Shown here: positions 1 through 6,261 of the stretch, one piece after another
Layout: each line of letters opens with the position of its first letter
Position numbering within the stretch: position 1 is the stretch's first letter
NCBI GenBank assembly: GCA_944386985.1
Contig: CALXDD010000017.1
Coordinates: 1-53,375, forward strand
Source: an uncultured Oscillospiraceae bacterium
Lineage (GTDB): Bacteria > Bacillota > Clostridia > Oscillospirales > Oscillospiraceae
Direction: 5' to 3'
Length of the DNA stretch: 53,375 bases
The notes under the pieces: model-generated
Databases searched by the model: none
What the model was told of the DNA's origin: nothing
What the model saw: only the letters and a program-made list of their open reading frames with translations
Position numbers and translations under genes: made by a program

Positions 1-79
1 TCTTGTCCCCCTCCGCTGTCTCATCTTTCTCTCAGCATGGACTGGGAAGGGATTTTTTACACTGGAAACTTTCGGAAAA

Positions 80-493
80 TCAGAATTCCTCCCCAGTTTC
101 CGGGGTATTCTCCTGGTTTTTCTTGATAAATCCGGAGAATTTGTCCACCAGATCCGGCACCATCTCCACCAGGCGGTCCGCTGTGGATACCGCGGGCACC
201 GCTACCGGCAGCACCCGGACAGTCCCCTCCTTCACCACCAGGAAGGCAACCGGCGAGATCTTGACGCCGGAGGCGATGCCAGCGCCCACATTCTGCGCCG
301 GAGGATTGCCCTTGCCGCCGTACTCGCCGCCGCCTCCGCCGAAGCCGAAGGAGACCTTGGAAATGGGGATCAGGGTGACGCCGTCCCCGGTCTGAATGGG
401 CTGGCCCACAATGGTGTTGGAGTCCACCATCTCCCGGACCTTCCCCATGGCGTCCTGCATCATCGCGCTGAGCGGATTGTTCCTGTTTTCCAT
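80..493 (-). CDS. gerW: GerW (YtfJ) family sporulation protein
   Basis: The 137-residue product has the GerW/YtfJ hallmarks: a short acidic-polar N-terminus, a conserved middle with TGDGVTLIPISKVSFGFGGG, a glycine-rich stretch (residues about 49-62), and a hydrophobic segment around VAFLVVKEGTVRVLPV. In Bacillus the family is made in the forespore and affects germination or cortex functions; the biochemical role is not known. The start at 493 is chosen because it lies just after a GGAAGC-type ribosome site and gives the family's usual N-terminus; a longer reading frame extends upstream into DUF2953. The gene follows the DUF2953 gene by 14 bases, the ytfI-ytfJ arrangement known from Bacillus. 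Confidence 0.93.
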   Translation of the reverse strand: MENRNNPLSAMMQDAMGKVREMVDSNTIVGQPIQTGDGVTLIPISKVSFGFGGGGGEYGGKGNPPAQNVGAGIASGVKISPVAFLVVKEGTVRVLPVAVPAVSTADRLVEMVPDLVDKFSGFIKKNQENTPETGEEF

Positions 494-507
494 TGCTGCT
501 TCCTTTC

Positions 508-1161
508 TCAGGCCTGCTGGGCCTGCCGGGTATTTTTCTCCTGAGTATGGTTCTTCGCCGGGGCGGTCCCCAGCTTTTTGTATCCGCTGTACCAGCGCAG
601 AAGGCCAACAAGGGCCCCCACGCCGATGACGAGGCCGTCCCACACCCGCAGGGATACCCCGGCTTCGCCGGTCCAACGAGTGGTCTCTGCCTCATAGTCC
701 GTTCCCAGACGGATCTCCGTGTGCCGGAGCTTTACCAGGCTCTCCAGCACCGGCACAAAGCCGCCGGCAAAGCCCTGGGCCCGCCCGTAGAGCAGGGCCA
801 CATCCGCCGGATCCTCCCCGCCGAACACCGCGTGGACCTTCAGCGGGGCAATCACGATCCGCCGCCGGGTCCGGGAGAGCGCCTTTGCCACCACCCCCGG
901 CAGCACCTCCAACGTGTAGCGCAGCTGGGCGCCGTTGGGGCCGGGCTTCTCCTTCTCCGGCTCTTTTTCGGATTTTTCGGATGAGGTCTTCTTTTTTTTC
1001 TGTTTCTTTTTTGCCTTTTTGGGATAAGCGGTGATGGAGAGGGGGCCGATGGTCACATTCACCGTCAGCCGCTCCTGCCGCCGGGCCACCACGCCCACCG
1101 GCAGCGCCAGCAGACATGCCAGCACCAGCAGCACCGCCGCCAGTATGATCCATCCGGTCAC
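508..1161 (-). CDS. DUF2953 family sporulation-associated membrane protein (YtfI-like)
   Basis: The 217-residue protein starts with one membrane helix (about residues 3-23), continues with a beta-rich DUF2953 segment (LTVNVTIGPLSI) interrupted by a very lysine-rich stretch (about 47-75), and ends with a second hydrophobic stretch and a basic tail. GTG at 1161 is chosen: AGGAGG lies 7 bases upstream. An ATG between them is in another frame with an immediate stop. DUF2953 proteins commonly precede gerW/ytfJ in endospore formers, as here. The molecular function is unknown. Confidence 0.8.
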   Translation of the reverse strand: MTGWIILAAVLLVLACLLALPVGVVARRQERLTVNVTIGPLSITAYPKKAKKKQKKKKTSSEKSEKEPEKEKPGPNGAQLRYTLEVLPGVVAKALSRTRRRIVIAPLKVHAVFGGEDPADVALLYGRAQGFAGGFVPVLESLVKLRHTEIRLGTDYEAETTRWTGEAGVSLRVWDGLVIGVGALVGLLRWYSGYKKLGTAPAKNHTQEKNTRQAQQA

Positions 1162-1189
1162 CCCATGACCTCCTCTCACCGGAACTTTT

Positions 1190-1795
1190 TTATGTTCCCG
1201 CTTCCTCTGCAGACTTCTCCTGCTGGGCCGGGTCCACCACAGCACCGTCCTCCCCCAGCTGCAGCTGGCTGTCGCTCTCCAGCCCCGGAATCTCCGGCAG
1301 CTCCTCTAAAGAGCTTAAGTGGAAGGAGCGCAGAAATTTCTGGGTGGTACGGTAGAGAATGGGCCGTCCCGGCACCTGCAGCCGTCCGCACTCCTCAATA
1401 AGCCCCCGCTCCAGCAGAAGGCCCACGGTGTAGGCGCTGTCCACCCCCCGGACCTGCTCCACATAGGCCTTGGTGGTGGGCTGATAGTAGGCGATGATGG
1501 TCAGCACCTCCAAAGCCGGCTGGCTGAGCCGGGCAGGCTTTCGGATCTCAAAGGCCTTCCGAATCACACTGGCGTAGTCCGGAGCCGAGCACAGCTGCCA
1601 GCTGTCCTCCATGCGGAGGAGGCGTATTCCCCTTCGCTCATAGGCGTAATAATCCGCCAGTCGCTGGAGCACCTGCTCCACAGCGGAGCGGTCCGCATCC
1701 AGAGCCATACAGATCCGCTTGATGTCCACCGGCTCTCCGGCGGCAAAGAGGATTCCCTCCACGGCGGACTCCATCTCTTTTGCTTCTATGGTCAT
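1190..1795 (-). CDS. scpB: Segregation and condensation protein B
   Basis: The 201-residue product is a full-length ScpB, the kite-type partner of ScpA and Smc in the bacterial condensin complex that compacts and segregates chromosomes. It shows the two winged-helix domains: an N-terminal one beginning MESAVEGILFAAGEPV, and a second with the family signature LSQPALEVLTIIAYYQP (about residues 94-110) followed by VRGVDSAYTVGLLLERGLIEECGR. The C-terminal tail is acidic and Gln-rich. It lies 15 bases downstream of scpA and 28 bases upstream of DUF2953, clearly in the same operon. Confidence 0.97.
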   Translation of the reverse strand: MTIEAKEMESAVEGILFAAGEPVDIKRICMALDADRSAVEQVLQRLADYYAYERRGIRLLRMEDSWQLCSAPDYASVIRKAFEIRKPARLSQPALEVLTIIAYYQPTTKAYVEQVRGVDSAYTVGLLLERGLIEECGRLQVPGRPILYRTTQKFLRSFHLSSLEELPEIPGLESDSQLQLGEDGAVVDPAQQEKSAEEAGT

Positions 1796-1810
1796 TACGC
1801 TTCACTCACC

Positions 1811-2629
1811 TCACAGGGGCAGGGTATCAGAATCGGAGGGCAGCGGCGTAACGGTACAGTCGCTCTCCCCTCCCGTCAGCTTCAAAAGCTTGGCGCGGCA
1901 CAGCTCCAGCACCGCCAGGAAGGTGGCCACCAGCTCGCTGCGGCTGCGGCTGCCCCGAAAGAGCAGCAGGAATCGGGTAATCCCCCCGGTCTTTACCCTT
2001 CCCAGAATCTCCCGGGCCTTGTCTGCCACCGGGTAGGGCTCCCGGCGCACGATCTCCTCAAAGTCGCTGGCAGAGGGGGGCGCCGCCCGCTCTGAGCGCT
2101 CCTGAATGCTCTGGAAAGCCTGGATCAGGTCCTCGGGGGTATGGTGGTAGAGGAACACCTTCCCCCGCTCCACCGGCTCCGGATTTTTGGTCATAATGTC
2201 ACGGCCGAACTCCGACATGGCCCCCATCCGATCGATGACGCTCTTGATCCGCTGGTAGGTGTCGTTGTTGCGCCGCTCCTCCAGGGACTTAATGAGGAGA
2301 TCCATTTCACTCTGAGCCTCCTCATCCTCCAGGCTCAGCAGCATCCGGGTCTTGATATACATAAGGTGGGCGGCCATAGCCACAAACTCGCTGGCCACCT
2401 CCAGATCCAGCTGCTGGCGCCGGTCCAGATACTCCAGGTACTGGTCCAGGATCAGGGCGATGGGGATATCCTGGATCTCGATCTTGTTCTTGCTCAAAAG
2501 GTAGAGGATCAGATCCAGAGGCCCCTCAAAATCCTCCAGCGCGTCGGCGCTGGGCCGCTGGCGCACCACGCTCTCCAGCTTGAAAACAGGGCTGTCCAGT
2601 TCCGTCACCTCACTACGATCAAATTCCAA
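1811..2629 (-). CDS. scpA: Segregation and condensation protein A
   Basis: This is the kleisin subunit of Smc-ScpAB. The signature FEGPLDLILYLLSKNKIEIQDI is seen near residues 34-55 (Smc neck binding), followed by the ScpB-binding middle and a C-terminal winged-helix region (FLLLFRGSRSRSELVATFLAVLELCR). The longest reading frame starts at TTG 2629 and overlaps the protease gene by 25 bases. A GTG at 2608 overlaps the protease stop as GTGA and may be the true, translationally coupled start (265 residues); neither has a strong ribosome site. A short insertion (RQRPSADAL) precedes the FEGPLDL motif, so the N-terminus is slightly longer than in Bacillus. Confidence 0.95.
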   Translation of the reverse strand: MEFDRSEVTELDSPVFKLESVVRQRPSADALEDFEGPLDLILYLLSKNKIEIQDIPIALILDQYLEYLDRRQQLDLEVASEFVAMAAHLMYIKTRMLLSLEDEEAQSEMDLLIKSLEERRNNDTYQRIKSVIDRMGAMSEFGRDIMTKNPEPVERGKVFLYHHTPEDLIQAFQSIQERSERAAPPSASDFEEIVRREPYPVADKAREILGRVKTGGITRFLLLFRGSRSRSELVATFLAVLELCRAKLLKLTGGESDCTVTPLPSDSDTLPL

Positions 2630-3264
2630 AGAACCTGAAACACCGCCGAGATGGCGTTGCTCAGGGTATTGCCGCCGATGTCGAAGAAAACAAGCAGCAG
2701 AAGAAGGACCATGCCGTAGCGCTCATACCGCATCAGCTGCAAGTATGCCCGATCCGGCAGAATAGAAAACAGGACTTTGGAGCCGTCCAGAGGCGGGATG
2801 GGGATGAGATTGAAAAGTCCCAGGCCCAGATTCAGAAGCACCAGCGTCACCAGGAATTGATAGATCCACAGAGTCGCCGTCGTGGCCTCAGCATGGTAGG
2901 TCATCCACCGCACCGGTAAAAGGGCCAGAATTGCAAACACGAAATTGGAAACCGGACCCGCCAGAGCGCACAGGGCCATGCCCTGCTTGGGCTTTTTGAA
3001 GTAGCGCATATCCACCGGCACCGGCTTGGCCCAGCCGAAGCCCACCAGGAACATGGCGGCGAGACCGAACCAGTCGATATGGTGCAGTGGGTTGAAGGAC
3101 AGCCGGTGCATCCGCTTGGCGGTGGGGTCTCCCAGAGCATAGGCCGCCAGGCCGTGGCAGGTCTCGTGGACCGTCAGGCACAGGAGGACCGCCAGCAAAC
3201 GGGAGACTGTATTAGAGATCATGTCCCAGCGGATGCTGCTGAGAATATGTTGAAGGGGTCCCAA
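2605..3264 (-). CDS. Site-2 protease family (M50-type) membrane metalloprotease
   Basis: The 219-residue protein is multi-spanning and has the zinc-binding HETCH motif (HExxH) in an early membrane helix (about residues 34-38), the glycine-containing GPVSNF motif in the middle and the NLIPIPPLDGSKV motif that supplies the third metal ligand. It belongs to the short SpoIVFB/YwhC-like site-2 proteases without PDZ or CBS domain. The start is TTG 3264, with AAGGAG 8 bases upstream. It heads the scpAB operon, an arrangement common in Firmicutes. The substrate is unknown. Confidence 0.9.
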   Translation of the reverse strand: MGPLQHILSSIRWDMISNTVSRLLAVLLCLTVHETCHGLAAYALGDPTAKRMHRLSFNPLHHIDWFGLAAMFLVGFGWAKPVPVDMRYFKKPKQGMALCALAGPVSNFVFAILALLPVRWMTYHAEATTATLWIYQFLVTLVLLNLGLGLFNLIPIPPLDGSKVLFSILPDRAYLQLMRYERYGMVLLLLLVFFDIGGNTLSNAISAVFQVLWNLIVVR

Positions 3265-3301
3265 ACTAAAAACTCCTTTATCGTCAAAATAACACTTGTA
3301 T

Positions 3302-3330
3302 ACTATACCAGATATTTTCAGGAATTACAA
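3302..3330 (-). promoter_or_regulatory. Promoter of the protease-scpA-scpB operon
   Basis: On the minus strand TTGTAA and TATAGT are separated by 17 bases, about 37 bases upstream of the TTG start of the site-2 protease. It is a good match to the housekeeping sigma consensus. Confidence 0.6.
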
Positions 3331-3379
3331 GGGACCCGCCCGGATTTGCCCACGATCCCCCTCTTCGCGTAAATTTTAC

Positions 3380-3408
3380 TTGCATTTCCTTTTGTTTTTT
3401 GATATACT
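3380..3408 (+). promoter_or_regulatory. Promoter for the leader RNA and CNNM gene
   Basis: TTGCAT and TATACT stand 17 bases apart. Transcription would start near 3415, leaving about 150 bases of untranslated, structured RNA before the CNNM start codon. Confidence 0.65.
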
Positions 3409-3414
3409 GCATTC

Positions 3415-3560
3415 AATTTATATGGAAAGGATTCGGTGTGTCCTGTGGACCAGCCTCCGCCTATAAGTTCATATGTCTGGAAACAAGGGGACAGCCTTAG
3501 CCATGTGGCATAAGGTTGTCCTTTTGCGCGCAGATGGATTTTTTGAAAGAAAGCTGAGTT
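3415..3560 (+). ncRNA. Structured leader or small RNA of unassigned family
   Basis: Between a strong promoter and the CNNM gene lies about 145 bases without coding potential but with strong predicted structure. The main element is an almost continuous hairpin at 3485-3525 (left arm ending CAGCCTTAGCC, right arm GGCATAAGGTTGTCC, four-base loop ATGT, one bulged A). A smaller GTCC/GGAC hairpin and a CCAG/CTGG pairing lie just before it. A run of six T follows at about 3538, so the hairpin could serve in termination. It may be a metal riboswitch of the CNNM gene, or a separate RNA such as 6S; I cannot match it to a family by eye. Confidence 0.45.
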
Positions 3561-3573
3561 GATTTGTTTCTCT

Positions 3574-4830
3574 ATGGACAGTAACATTCCCCTATTACTT
3601 GCCCTGCTCTGTCTGGTGACCATGTCCGCCTTTTTCTCTGCCACGGAGACTGCGTACACCTCTTTGAACCGGGTGCGCATGAAGAGCCGTGCGGACGGCG
3701 GCGACAAGCGGGCCGCCAAAACTCTGGCGCTGGCGGAGGATTATGACAAGCTCCTCTCCACCATCCTCATCGGCAACAACATCGTCAATAACGTAGCCAC
3801 CACCATCGGCGCCGTGCTGTTCATCAATCTTTTGGGCAGCGTGGAAGGTCCAACCGTATCAGCTGCTGTTTTGACAGTGGTCATCCTGATTTTTGGCGAG
3901 GTCTCCCCCAAGAGCCTTGCCAAAGAGTCTCCGGAGGCGGTGGCCATGGCTACCGCTCCCCTTCTGCGGTTCTTTCTCACCATTCTCACCCCTCTGAACT
4001 TCCTCTTCACTCTTTGGAAGAAACTCCTCAACAAGGTGATCCACAAGAGTGAGGACCCGGGCATCACCGAAGAGGAGCTGGTGACTATGGTGGATCAGGC
4101 GGAGAGCGAGGGCGGCCTTGAGAAGGAGGAGAGCGAACTCATCCGCTCCGCCATCGAGTTCAGCGACCAGGAGGCGGAGGAGATCCTGACCCCCCGGGTA
4201 GATATCGTGGCGGTAGAGGACAACGCCGACATGGACGAGATCGCCAAAACCTTCGCCGAGACCGGCTATTCCCGCCTGCCGGTGTACCACGATGACATCG
4301 ACAACATCATCGGCGTCATCCATGAGAAGGACTTCCATGCCGCCCGGTATCACTGCAAGGAGGATCTGTCCGCTATCATCACCAAGGTGCTCTATACTAC
4401 CGCCTCCACTAAAATCTCTGATCTGCTGCGGACCCTGCAGCGCTCTAAGGTGCATATGGCCATCGTCGTGGACGAATACGGCGGCACCATGGGTCTTGTG
4501 ACGCTGGAGGATATTCTGGAGGAACTGGTGGGCGAGATTTGGGATGAGCATGACGAGGTGATTGAGGAGTTCCGCCGCCTGGATGACGGCAGCTATCTCA
4601 TCTCCTGCAACGCCAATCTTACCGACCTCTATGATCTCTTTTCCATCAGCGGCGAGTGCGACGCCACTACTGTGTCCGGCTGGGTACTGGAGGAGATGGG
4701 CCACATTCCCGTAGAGGGAGATCGGTTTACCTATGAGAATCTGGATGTAACGGTGACCAAAGTGGACCACCGGCGGGTCCTGGAGATCTGGGTAGTGGTT
4801 CTTCCTCCCAAGGAGGACCCGGAGGACTGA
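3574..4830 (+). CDS. CNNM/CorC (HlyC) family transport protein
   Basis: The 418-residue protein has the standard CNNM layout: an N-terminal DUF21 membrane domain (about 1-185, with SAFFSATETAYTSLNRVRM and GNNIVNNVATTIGA), a CBS pair (about 200-320, including VDEYGGTMGLVTLEDILEEL), and a C-terminal CorC_HlyC domain (about 335-415). Relatives export Mg2+ or other divalent ions or modulate their transport; the old name hemolysin C is misleading. ATG 3574 gives the family's usual N-terminus; an in-frame TTG at 3559 is an alternative, and neither has a strong ribosome site. The gene has its own promoter, a structured leader and a terminator, so it is monocistronic. Confidence 0.93.
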   Translation: MDSNIPLLLALLCLVTMSAFFSATETAYTSLNRVRMKSRADGGDKRAAKTLALAEDYDKLLSTILIGNNIVNNVATTIGAVLFINLLGSVEGPTVSAAVLTVVILIFGEVSPKSLAKESPEAVAMATAPLLRFFLTILTPLNFLFTLWKKLLNKVIHKSEDPGITEEELVTMVDQAESEGGLEKEESELIRSAIEFSDQEAEEILTPRVDIVAVEDNADMDEIAKTFAETGYSRLPVYHDDIDNIIGVIHEKDFHAARYHCKEDLSAIITKVLYTTASTKISDLLRTLQRSKVHMAIVVDEYGGTMGLVTLEDILEELVGEIWDEHDEVIEEFRRLDDGSYLISCNANLTDLYDLFSISGECDATTVSGWVLEEMGHIPVEGDRFTYENLDVTVTKVDHRRVLEIWVVVLPPKEDPED

Positions 4831-4870
4831 GACCGTTACATAGATTCATGTCGGTCTATATAATTAAAAC

Positions 4871-4913
4871 GTGCCTCCGCAGTGCTGTAAACTCTGCGGA
4901 GGCACGTTTTTTT
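4871..4913 (+). terminator. Rho-independent terminator of CNNM gene
   Basis: Perfect 12-bp stem GTGCCTCCGCAG / CTGCGGAGGCAC with an 11-base loop, followed by a run of seven T. It lies 40 bases after the CNNM stop codon. Confidence 0.92.
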
Positions 4914-4982
4914 GTTCATCTGACGATGGTCTGATTTTCCTTTTTACCGGACGGTATGCTGCCTGGCGTTAAACCTCCGGCG

Positions 4983-5012
4983 GCCTGCTTTTGTCTCTGA
5001 ACAAAAGCAGGC
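4983..5012 (+). repeat. Perfect 12-bp palindromic hairpin without U tract
   Basis: GCCTGCTTTTGT and ACAAAAGCAGGC enclose a six-base loop. It is not followed by a T run on either strand, so it does not look like a normal terminator for the convergent genes on either side (CNNM and the XRE gene). It may be an intergenic repeat element; copies elsewhere cannot be tested from this window. Confidence 0.55.
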
Positions 5013-5112
5013 AAAAATCCACTTGGGACCAATGCTGTAAGGACTCCTTTTGATCCTATTATGGAAAGTCTTATTCTATGGATTCGATGCTGCGTACAAC
5101 TGACGCCGCAGA

Positions 5113-5571
5113 CTATCTCTTCCCGCCAAGCTCCCGGCGGATGGCCTTGGCCAGAATCTCCTGCCCCTCCGGAGAGCGCAGCACCTCCAGCACCGCAGCG
5201 GCCATGCTCTCCTGGAACTTCTTGCTGCCGAGGAATGCCTCAAACATGGTGCCTCCCTGCTCCAAAGCAGCGGAGGGTTTCTGCTTCCGCTTGGGTTCCG
5301 GGACCGCCGGTGCCGGGGCGGGCTGATCCAGAAAGGCGCCGGACATCCAGTCCTCCATTCTGGTACCATCACTGCTCTCTCCCCGCAGATAAAACAGAGA
5401 CACGCCAAAATAGTCGGCCAGCTTCTCCTGCTGCTCCTGGGTAGGCGTCTGCCGTCCTGTCTCAAATTTCTCCACTGCCGTCTTTGGCAGCCCCAGCGCT
5501 GCCGAGAGAGCCGGCCTGCTCATTCCACGCTGGGTTCGAAGCTCCTCAATGCGCTGTCCGATGGTGATCAT
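5113..5571 (-). CDS. XRE-family helix-turn-helix regulator
   Basis: The N-terminal 60 residues form a Cro/C1-type helix-turn-helix (IGQRIEELRTQRGMSRPALS, then KTAVEKFETGRQTPTQEQQEKLADYFGVSLFYLRGE). The rest is a proline/alanine linker (about 75-100) and a predicted helical C-terminus (KFQESMAAAVLEVLRSPEGQ). AAGGAGG precedes the ATG at a normal distance. No target genes are evident; the neighbours have their own promoters. It may regulate itself or a distant locus. Confidence 0.85.
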   Translation of the reverse strand: MITIGQRIEELRTQRGMSRPALSAALGLPKTAVEKFETGRQTPTQEQQEKLADYFGVSLFYLRGESSDGTRMEDWMSGAFLDQPAPAPAVPEPKRKQKPSAALEQGGTMFEAFLGSKKFQESMAAAVLEVLRSPEGQEILAKAIRRELGGKR

Positions 5572-5681
5572 AGGGTATTCCTCCTTGTGATATTTGCATA
5601 ATTATATGATACCACAGGCTGCCGTTCTAATCAATGACTGCCGAAATTTCCGTTTCAAATGGCTAAAAACTCTCGAACATC

Positions 5682-5710
5682 TTGCATTATCATAGAAAAA
5701 GCAGTACAAT
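5682..5710 (+). promoter_or_regulatory. Promoter of the DUF6465 gene
   Basis: TTGCAT and TACAAT are 17 bases apart, giving a leader of about 60 bases before the ATG at 5780. Confidence 0.6.
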
Positions 5711-5779
5711 ACTATGCGATTGAACGGGATGCTTCAGTCAACTTATCATCTCTGATTCATATCGGGAGGAGGAATACCT

Positions 5780-6196
5780 ATGGCAATTCGTAATACCGGG
5801 AAGAAGGACGCCGCTGTGGAGCCCGTCAAGGTGGTGGAGACCCCTGTCGCGCCTGTCGCGGTGAAGGCGGAGGCCGCTGCCCCCAAGGCGGAAAAGGCCG
5901 CCCCCGTGAAGGCCGAGAAGGCCCCTGCGGCGAAGGCTGCAAAGAAGGCTCCCGCCAAGACCACCCGGGCCGCCGCTCCCAAGGCCGTGAAGGCCGCCCC
6001 TGTCACTGAGGATGTGTTTGTCCAGTACGGCGTGATGGAGTGGAAGACCGCGGACCTGACGGAGAAGGCCAAGGCTGCTTATACCGCTGAGGGCAACACT
6101 GCCGCCATCACCTCTGTGAAGCTGTATATCAAGCCGGAGGAGCGGAAGGCCTACTACGTCATCAACGACACAGCCACCGGCAGCATTGATCTGTAA
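5780..6196 (+). CDS. DUF6465 family protein with histone-H1-like Lys/Ala/Pro tail
   Basis: The 138-residue protein has two parts. Residues about 5-75 are almost entirely Ala, Lys, Pro, Val and Glu with repeated KAEKA and KAAPV units, like the tails of bacterial H1-type (Hc1/HctB-like) or mycobacterial HupB proteins. Residues about 78-138 form a compact conserved domain (DVFVQYGVMEWKTADL, then LYIKPEERKAYYVINDTATGSIDL), which I recognise as DUF6465, common in Clostridia. GGAGGAGG stands 8-9 bases before the ATG. The tail suggests nucleic-acid or polyanion binding; that is inference. The gene is monocistronic with its own promoter and a strong terminator, which fits high expression. Confidence 0.85.
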   Translation: MAIRNTGKKDAAVEPVKVVETPVAPVAVKAEAAAPKAEKAAPVKAEKAPAAKAAKKAPAKTTRAAAPKAVKAAPVTEDVFVQYGVMEWKTADLTEKAKAAYTAEGNTAAITSVKLYIKPEERKAYYVINDTATGSIDL

Positions 6197-6219
6197 TCAT
6201 TCCCATTATCTCTGCAAAT

Positions 6220-6254
6220 AAGAGGAGGAGCAATTGCTCCTCCTCTTGTTTTTT
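6220..6254 (+). terminator. Terminator of the DUF6465 gene
   Basis: AAGAGGAGGAGC and GCTCCTCCTCTT pair around an AATT loop, followed by GTTTTTT. It also sits just beyond the 3' end of the convergent YcdB/SLH gene. Confidence 0.9.
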
Positions 6255-6261
6255 GCTGCTT

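Noticed and set aside
1-79. Start of another gene at the left edge
   Set aside because: The short plus-strand frame from position 3 is antisense to gerW and has no ribosome site or recognisable domain.
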